A stretch of DNA of 64,000 nt, taken from Craterostigma plantagineum (Eukaryota; Streptophyta; Magnoliopsida; Lamiales; Linderniaceae). Shown here piece after piece: positions 57,997-64,000 of the stretch. Under the pieces are notes generated by a model. It made no database searches, had not been told where the DNA came from, and was given only the letters and a program-made list of their open reading frames with translations. Location of the stretch: positions 17,700 to 81,699 of the forward strand of contig JAPQWV010001568.1 of the NCBI GenBank assembly GCA_027422505.1, in the 5' to 3' direction. Every line of letters starts with the position of its first letter. Position 1 is the stretch's first letter. The position numbers and the translations under genes were made by a program.

Positions 57997-58639
57997 CTCT
58001 AATTTTTCTTTTAGCTTGCAAACTCTTTTTTGTTCTTCTGTATAAATTTTTCTCCAGTGGAATTGATAGCTTTCCCTGTTCGAATTTGCTATGGCAGGTA
58101 CATGGATAAGAAGCTGCAGAGTGAGTTCTGATATCTTTGGTTTCTTTTTTTTTTTATATTTTTTGGGCTTATATGCAGTGTGTGTGGAGTAACGATTCTA
58201 GTTCAGGTTCTTTTGGCCTAAAATTATCAGCTGTTTCAGTTCTGCTGCATTTTTGTTTAGTGAAGTGATGGGCTTGCATTTATGTTTCATACGATGCCCT
58301 TTCTCACCACCTAACGTCAAATTTGATGAAATGTTTTTGTATGTCAGTAAAGCTTAATGCTAACCGTATGGTCGTTGGAACACTTCGCGGGTTCGATCAG
58401 TTTATGAATCTGGTGGTGGACAACACGGTGGAAGTGAATGGAAATGAGAAAACCGACATAGGAATGGTGGTAAGCCTTTTCCAGCTCCACGACTAACTTT
58501 TCTTTAGTCATCTTCCACTTCCCAAATATCGAAGGATCTCAGCATGTTACTCTTGCAATTCTGTACGCTTCAGGTTATCAGAGGAAACAGTGTTGTCACG
58601 GTTGAAGCCCTCGAGCCAGTTAGTAGACCTCAACAGTGA
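57953..58639 (+). CDS. SNRPG: small nuclear ribonucleoprotein G (SmG)
   Basis: Core Sm-ring protein of the U1, U2, U4 and U5 spliceosomal snRNPs. Exons 57953-57987, 58098-58120, 58348-58469 and 58574-58639 join in phase to 81 residues, the normal size. It starts MSRSGQPPDLKKYMDKKLQ; the Sm1 motif is LNANRMVVGTLRGFDQFMNL with VVDNTVEV, and Sm2 is IGMVVIRGNSVVTVEAL. Intact. Its leader and first exon are duplicated about 1.35 kb upstream. Convergent with the PPR gene 198 bases away. Confidence 0.97.
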
Positions 58640-58837
58640 GTGTGATTTCTCTATCTTTATCTTCCATTCCAACTAAGATTTAACCTTGTAGTATTCAGAT
58701 TACCTTGCTTTTTTAGCGATTATCGTGACTTATCCTTAATCGTTGTGCATGCTTTGCTGAGTTTATCTTTCAAAAGTCTTGTTCGTTCGCAAATTACTGT
58801 TCGTTTAATATATCAAATATCTTAGAGAGGTCATCCT

Positions 58838-60573
58838 TCACCAATAGTCATTACAAGAACACAGCCCACCCTTAAAATGGTGAAACCTAGTTGCATCCCT
58901 GACCACAAACAAACAATCTATAGATTTGCTAAGAGTCTTTACAAAACTGTGACAGTCTCCACAAATCCTCAAGTTCTTGATAACAAGAACCTCATCTACC
59001 TTCGATTCTGTGTTCAATAGAGCGAAAGCAATCGCCAGCTTTTCGCTGTGCACAAGCCCACTACTCACAATTGCCTGCTCTGTTTTCGCTCCTTTATCAC
59101 GTTCCCCGTCTAGGCCTTCCAACTCCAACATAGCATATATCTCTTTAGCTCGAGGATGAGATCTATCCCCAGCCATAAGAGGTGTATCTTTCCTTTGTAC
59201 TCAACATAGCTATAACCAGGCTCCTTCTTAAGCCCTCGTTCTCGCATCATCACTCTCATCCTTAACACACCTTCCATGTCATTCGCCTCGGTGTAAATAT
59301 TCGATAACAGCACGTAATAACCTATGTTGAACGGCTCAAGCTCCACAACTTTACCAAACGCAAGCTCTGCCAACTCAACGTCCTTATGTATCCTACAAGC
59401 ACCCAACAGCGCTCCCCAAACCGGGCCGTCGGGCTCCATGGGCATGGACCCGATAAGCTCCACAGCCTCAGCTAACCGACCCTGCCCGACCCAAAAGATC
59501 CACGATGCAAGAATAGTGCTCCGAGCCAGGGCTCAAGCCATACCTACCCTCCATCGAGCGAAAATAACCCAAACCCTTCTCAGTCAAGCCAGCATGGCTA
59601 CAAGCATTCAATACGCATACGAAAACAGTACTATCAGGCAAAATGCCAGCTTCGATCATTCGATCGAAGAGCTCCACGGAAACATCGCCGTGCCCATGCG
59701 TTCCATACCCACCTATTACGGCCGTCCAAGAAACTAGGTTTTTGTTTTGGGTCTCATCGAAAATGGCCCGAGCCTTCGCCAAGTCTCCACACCTAGCGTA
59801 CATGCTGATCAGCGCATTTCTCAGAAACGGGTCCGACACGAACCCACGGACCTCGAGCTCGCTTTCGACTTGTTGGCCAATTCTCCTTGCGCCGAGGTTA
59901 GCGCAAGAGGACAGTACGCCGACGTACGTCACCTCGTCGGGAGATATGCCTAACGATTTCATTTCGTAGTAAAGGTCCAAGACTTCCCTGGCGAGGCCAT
60001 TCTGAGAGTAGCCATTTATCATTGCGTTCCACGTGATTAGCCCTTTCTCCTTCGTCTCGTCGAAGAGCTTCCTAGCCAGATCGACCCTCCCGCACCGCAC
60101 GTACATGGACAGAAAGCAGTTTGCGACGTTTGTGCAGCTATTTAGCCCGAGCTTCGAACCGATGCAGTGCAGCGACGTACCTAGGCTCAGGTCCCCATGA
60201 GTGGCACAGCCGGGACTAAACCCAAGAGGGTGACGTCACTTAACGTCGCTCCTTTAGCCCTCATTTCATTGAAGCAAATCAGTCCGTTTCGGAAAGCCCT
60301 GTTTCTGACGTACCCAGATATGAGAGCGTTGTAGCAGACGGTGAGTCTTGGTTCAGGACTATCGTCGAACACCTTCTGTGCATCGCCGAGCAGACTGAAC
60401 TTAGCGTAGGCGGAGATCAGGGCGGTGAGCACGAACGGTTCGGATTGGGTGCCCGTCTTGATGACGTGGCAGTGGAGCTGTGCGGCGGACGCGGGCCGTG
60501 TCGCGGATTTGAAAGCGTTGGGGAGAGTGAAAGGGTTGGCTGTAGAGACAAAACGCTTGGTTCCATGTTTCAT
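58838..60573 (-). CDS. pentatricopeptide repeat protein, PLS class with DYW domain, three apparent frameshifts
   Basis: Organellar RNA-binding protein, probably a C-to-U editing factor, of the At3g11460-like type. The ATG is at 60571-60573. PPR motifs run through HCHVIKTGTQSEPFVLTALI, VCYNALISGYVRNRAFRNGL, LITWNAMINGYSQNGLAREV, LVSWTAVIGGYGTHGHGDVS and EHYSCIVDLLGRAG; E motifs follow (WGALLGACRIHKDVELAELA, LSNIYTEA). The DYW deaminase domain has HSEKLAIAFALLNT (HxE) and ICGDCHSFVK (CxxC) and ends SCNDYW. Frame changes occur near 60210, 59480 (G-run) and 59177; family sequence continues without a gap each time, so an intact ~580-residue gene differs by three single bases. No introns, as usual for this family. 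Confidence 0.87.
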
Positions 60574-60845
60574 AGGCGGTGGATGTGATGAAAATGTAAC
60601 TTACTACTGAGATGGATTAGACTAGACATAGACTAACCCAACCCACCAAATAATATTATATACGTCCGTTCGATAACAAACAAAATTTACAACGAAACAA
60701 GGTAATTTAACATTATTATTTGATTTAATACAAGATACGTAATTATTACACGATGCGCACTTCAAGAAGACATATCTCAAACCTGTAACAACAATTTCTT
60801 TCTACATCATCGAAAGGATCAAACCCATTATTATTACGAGAGGCA
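60574..60845. other. PPR promoter and carbonic anhydrase 3' flank
   Basis: Short AT-rich gap between two minus-strand genes; no other feature seen. Confidence 0.4.
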
Positions 60846-61958
60846 CTAACGAGCAAAAGCAGCCTCGTCGTAGAGCTCCACGTGCCTTCCATTCATTGGC
60901 TGGCAAGGCCTGGCATTGTTCTTGCATCTCTTATCCAATGGCTCCTTGAGCGTCTCCACTTGTACTTTAGCTATCGTCCTCACCTTGGCGATGACGTTCC
61001 ATATTACATTCTGCGAGCAAGGCGGCGTCGTGAAGGAGCCCAAATATCTGTAGTATTTGTGGCTTCTCTTCCTCACTTCCGTCGCCTTAAACGGCCCGAA
61101 AATTATCGGAGTTTCCACGTGGCTCTTCGTCTCGTATTCCAACTCTTCCAATTTCTTGTTGATCTGTTTTCAAACAGCACAAGAACTAAACACATTATTA
61201 TTCGCATGATTCGAAGATATGTACATATACATTATATATAGTTTTCTGTGTCTATGATGTATTAACCTTAACGAGGAGGGGATCGGGGCTTCCATATTTG
61301 TACAGCACTGCAACTACGGAGACGTTACCATCGTCGGACATATGTACGAGGTGAAGCTCTGCTGCATATCTGAGGAGGTTGCACAAAAAAATAAAACTAT
61401 AACAATTATCAGGTTTTGTAAGAAAAGGAAGTAATAGGCTAGGCGTTATCATATATACCGTCTTCCATTGATTCTGTGTTCGGAAGGAGAATGCCAGTGC
61501 ATTTGCTGCAGTGAGTAAGTCTTGTTCTCCACAACGATGCCGCCCGTGTTACCTGGATAACGTACCTACTCATTAACAATCAAATCGTTCTTAAACCATT
61601 AATATTGATTTCCTTCCTCACAGCACAGATGAAGCAAAGGAATATTGTTTGTTATGAAGGAGACAATTACTACCGCGACGTTGAACTTGTTGTTGACGAG
61701 CGTGACATTCTCGGGCTGATAGGATCTCACCAACGGCTCCAAATCTCTGTTAAGCACGGCTTCTGCGGTGACGATGTTGATGGGCGACTGCAATTTCCCC
61801 TGCGCGCACATGGTGAAATTAGGGCTGAGGCTTCCCCACTTGTCTGGCCCTTCGGCGCCGGAGTATGTGAACTGCATAGTTTCGTCGCCTTTTGTTACGT
61901 ATGATGAGCCTGGTAAGAGTAGTAGGACAACAACGAGGAGAAATGGTGCAGCAGCCAT
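60846..61958 (-). CDS. alpha carbonic anhydrase
   Basis: Zinc enzyme for CO2/bicarbonate exchange, secretory or plastid via the ER. Exons 61958-61674, 61565-61459, 61369-61267 and 61163-60846 join in phase to 270 residues. It begins with a signal peptide (MAAAPFLLVVVLLLLPGSSY). WGSLSPNFTMCAQGKLQSPI follows. Two zinc His lie in MHWHSPSEH and the third in AELHLVH; all are present, as is the later SFTTPPCSQNVIW. Cys in MCAQGK and PPCS can form the usual disulphide. I set exon 2 to begin after GAGTAG because VRYPGNTGGIVVENKTYSLQ then reads through; the nearer CAG acceptor gives the wrong phase. A TATA-like CTTATATATAATGC lies about 90 bases upstream of the ATG. No lesion found. Confidence 0.93.
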
Positions 61959-63113
61959 GGATTGATTGATTGAGAGCGACGACTGAGCATAGATGGGGGA
62001 GTGTGGATTTAGGACAGTCATCACATGGCGTTTCAGAATAGCATTATATATAAGAGTCACACGAGAATGAAGGATATAATGTCTTTATCTACTTTTAGGG
62101 CAATAACATTGATTCTACGCGTGTGTCTTTACATATGCATGGGGCCAAGCCAAGAAGACATCTATTTGCTATCTGCTCAATATTCATCTAGTTTATTATT
62201 ATTACAATTTACAAGAGGGAGGTTGTCGTTTCTGCTAAAGGAAAAGGCATTCCCTTTTTTTTATAGTCTCATTTATATCTTCAACGTCACATGCCCACGA
62301 CGAAGCATTATATGATTGTTACTCCCTCAGTCCGGAAACTTTATGGACATTTGGGATATGATCCGATTTTTAAGAAACTGAATATTTTAATAATATAGTA
62401 TAATTAGAATGTAAAAAAGATGTATATTTTGACACGTATTTTAAGAATATTTAATATTATTATATTGATTATTTGTGATGGTTTTTCGCTAAATCAGAAA
62501 ATATACAAAAGATCGTGGGACGTCCGATATAGTAAAATGTATAAAAACCTTTGGGACGGAGGTTATTATTTTTAAGGTATAATTTTGGTGGTACTGGTAC
62601 AGACGTTACCTAGACAAATCGCACCATATACATCCTTTTTATGCCCGCCTTCCCCACATAAGATGGCTACAATTGAAAGTCAAGGAAAGGCAGATCATAT
62701 ACCATAGAAAATGGGAATTTCACCTTTATGATATTATATATAGGGTTGGTACCACAAATGCAACGTCAAGATAGACCTCATCTTTAGCATACTTTATTTT
62801 ATTTTCCTACGAGGAGGCATCCCACAATCCCACCAGGCAAGAAAAAACATCATTGTTATTTTAATTTTGAACTGGGCCGTAATTGGGCTATTATGTTTCT
62901 TCGCAAGTAATAAGGGCCGTGGGCCTTGAAAAGGCTCTTGCAAGCCCACTTCAAGGAAAGAAAATCGATATTAGTTGGAAAAATAGAAAAGAAAAGTCAA
63001 ATAAAAAGAAAAACGAATTATCTAACTCGAGTCGTCGATAGTCTCTCATGGCTGAAATCCTTCTCAGAACCGTATAATCAATCCGCGAGCATAGCTTAGA
63101 GCGGAACAAGCAA
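61959..63113. other. divergent intergenic region with a Stowaway MITE
   Basis: Holds the carbonic anhydrase promoter on the left and that of the At5g03900-like gene on the right, with the MITE at 62320-62565 in the middle. GGGCCGT/GGCCC words cluster at about 62873-62950. No other gene. Confidence 0.5.
62320..62565. mobile_element. Stowaway-type (Tc1/mariner) MITE
   Basis: About 245 bp with ends ACTCCCTCAGTCC and GGGACGGAGGTTA, matching the Stowaway terminal repeat CTCCCTCCGTCCC with a few changes, and TA at both borders. AT-rich interior with no coding capacity. Confidence 0.8.
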
Positions 63114-64000
63114 ATGTCTTCTGCCTTATCTGCGTGCTTGTTAACGCCTCACACCATAGTCCGCCGCCCTAGACCGTTGAAACCCTCTCAATTCCACAAA
63201 TTGACACCCCTGCGCCTGCCTCTGCCGCGGCTCAATGTCGGCAGAAGTTGCCGTTCCACCTCCTTGATTAAGGCGAGCAGCAGCGGCGATATAGCTGATG
63301 TCGTATCGAGGTCGCAGGACAGCCGGGTGGTTCGGTGGAGAGCGATAAGCTCCCGTCCGATGTGCGTAGGCGAGCAATGGACGCCGTCGATTCGTTGGGA
63401 GAAGAGTGACCGTCGGTGACGTGGCGAGCGGGGCTGGTCTCAAGCTCAATGAGGCTCAGAAAGCCCTTCAGGCTCTCGCTGCAGACACTGATGGCTTTCT
63501 CGAGGTTTTATTGTATTTTAATTTCTAGTCGGTTATGTGGATGACGAGCTGTCGATTGTCACACAATCGGCGTTTTAACGGTTTGCTTTGATAATATTGC
63601 ACTTGCTCGCTAGGATCGAATGTAGTTTGGAGCATGTGAAAGATTATCTCACTGCGTTGGATTTGTAAACTTATTTTCATATCTCTTTTCAAGCATTACT
63701 TTTGCGTGGCATTCAATAGGTTTCGGATGAAGGTGATGTACTATATGTTTTCCCCAAAGATTATCGTTCAAAGCTGGCTGCCAAGTCGTTAAGGATTAAA
63801 ATCGAACCTTTATTGGAGAAGGGGAGGTAATTGTATCTTTTTGTGGATTAGTCTAATCTTATCATATGTTTTTTCGCTAAAGGTAAAAGCTTTGATGACA
63901 GATGGCTGCTGAGTATCTTGTGAGGGTTTCTTTCGGGACCGCGCTGATTGCATCTATCGTCTGTATATACAACTATAATTGCTATAGTCTCAAGTAGTCG
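63114..64000 (+). CDS. At5g03900-like plastid protein, 5' part, several apparent frameshifts
   Basis: N-terminal part of a conserved plastid protein of the At5g03900 type (annotated in Arabidopsis as an iron-sulphur cluster biosynthesis family protein; its role is poorly known). Exon 1 (63114-63504) gives a transit peptide (MSSALSACLLTPHTIVRR), then GGSVESDKLPSDVRRRAMDA, RVTVGDVASGAGLKLNEAQK and ALQALAADTDGFLE. Exon 2 (63720-63826) gives VSDEGDVLYVFPKDYRSKLA. Exon 3 (from 63902) gives EYLVRVSFGTALIASIV and then, one base out of frame, VYTTIIAIVSSSS at the window edge. Frame changes occur near 63310, 63400, 63964 and probably at the exon 2/3 junction. The remaining exons lie beyond 64000, so the gene is partial here. 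Confidence 0.8.

Noticed and set aside
61550..61560. CAG acceptor for carbonic anhydrase exon 2
   Set aside because: Gives the wrong phase; the acceptor GAGTAG a few bases upstream keeps the conserved reading, so no frameshift is needed here.

Overview
The window is nuclear DNA of a flowering plant, most likely a eudicot and perhaps an asterid. Reasons: intron-rich genes with GT-AG borders, AT-rich intergenic DNA, plant-only families (allene oxide cyclase, PHANTASTICA-type MYB, HD-Zip I, SAUR, OVATE, NHL, TBL, DYW-PPR), and plant LTR elements primed by initiator tRNA-Met. Species cannot be fixed from the sequence. I see no CRISPR, operon or organellar block.

Layout. 1-5 kb: allene oxide cyclase (-), an AS1/PHANTASTICA MYB (+) and a plastid GGPP synthase (-). 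5-14.6 kb: a degenerate repeat, then a complete 5.85-kb non-autonomous LTR retrotransposon with LTRs that read as identical, a perfect 5-bp target duplication and one intact coiled-coil ORF but no pol. 14.6-18.5 kb: HD-Zip I (+), a PP2C phosphatase (-), a SAUR (-). 19.3-26.2 kb: a GC-rich tandem repeat and a second SAUR, now a pseudogene split by a Tnt1-like Copia element. 27.9-29.4 kb: a Harbinger-like MITE and an OVATE protein gene with a homopolymer frameshift. 30.4-38.6 kb: three intact multi-exon housekeeping genes (SYP132-like syntaxin, eEF1A lysine methyltransferase-like, rhomboid RBL15-like). 39-43.9 kb: a transposon graveyard (fold-back element, Helitron end, MITE, tRNA-derived repeat, TTCGAA-rich block) holding one 57-codon gene candidate. 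43.9-46.3 kb: dihydroneopterin aldolase and a TPX2/WVD2-like protein. 46.7-51.4 kb: two LEA_2/NHL genes and a PUB E3 ligase. 51.8-58.6 kb: an MRS2 Mg transporter, a TBL acetyltransferase, a local duplication (TBL last exon to SmG promoter) flanking a Cys-rich unknown gene, and SmG. 58.8-64 kb: DYW-PPR (-), alpha carbonic anhydrase (-), a Stowaway MITE and the 5' part of an At5g03900-like plastid protein running off the end.

The genes do not form one pathway; this is ordinary plant gene mixing. The strongest global oddity is that many otherwise conserved genes, mostly from 46.7 kb onward, carry single-base indels where the homologous reading continues in another frame, while the genes at 30-46 kb are clean. 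This looks more like residual consensus error, or a patch of decay, than independent gene death, and it should be settled before any of those genes is called a pseudogene. The best candidates for new biology are the recent pol-less LTR element with its coiled-coil ORF, the 57-codon gene at 41.9 kb, and the duplicated SmG promoter in front of the Cys-rich gene. Exon borders were placed by eye from frame, splice consensus and remembered family sequence; no alignment or database search was run.
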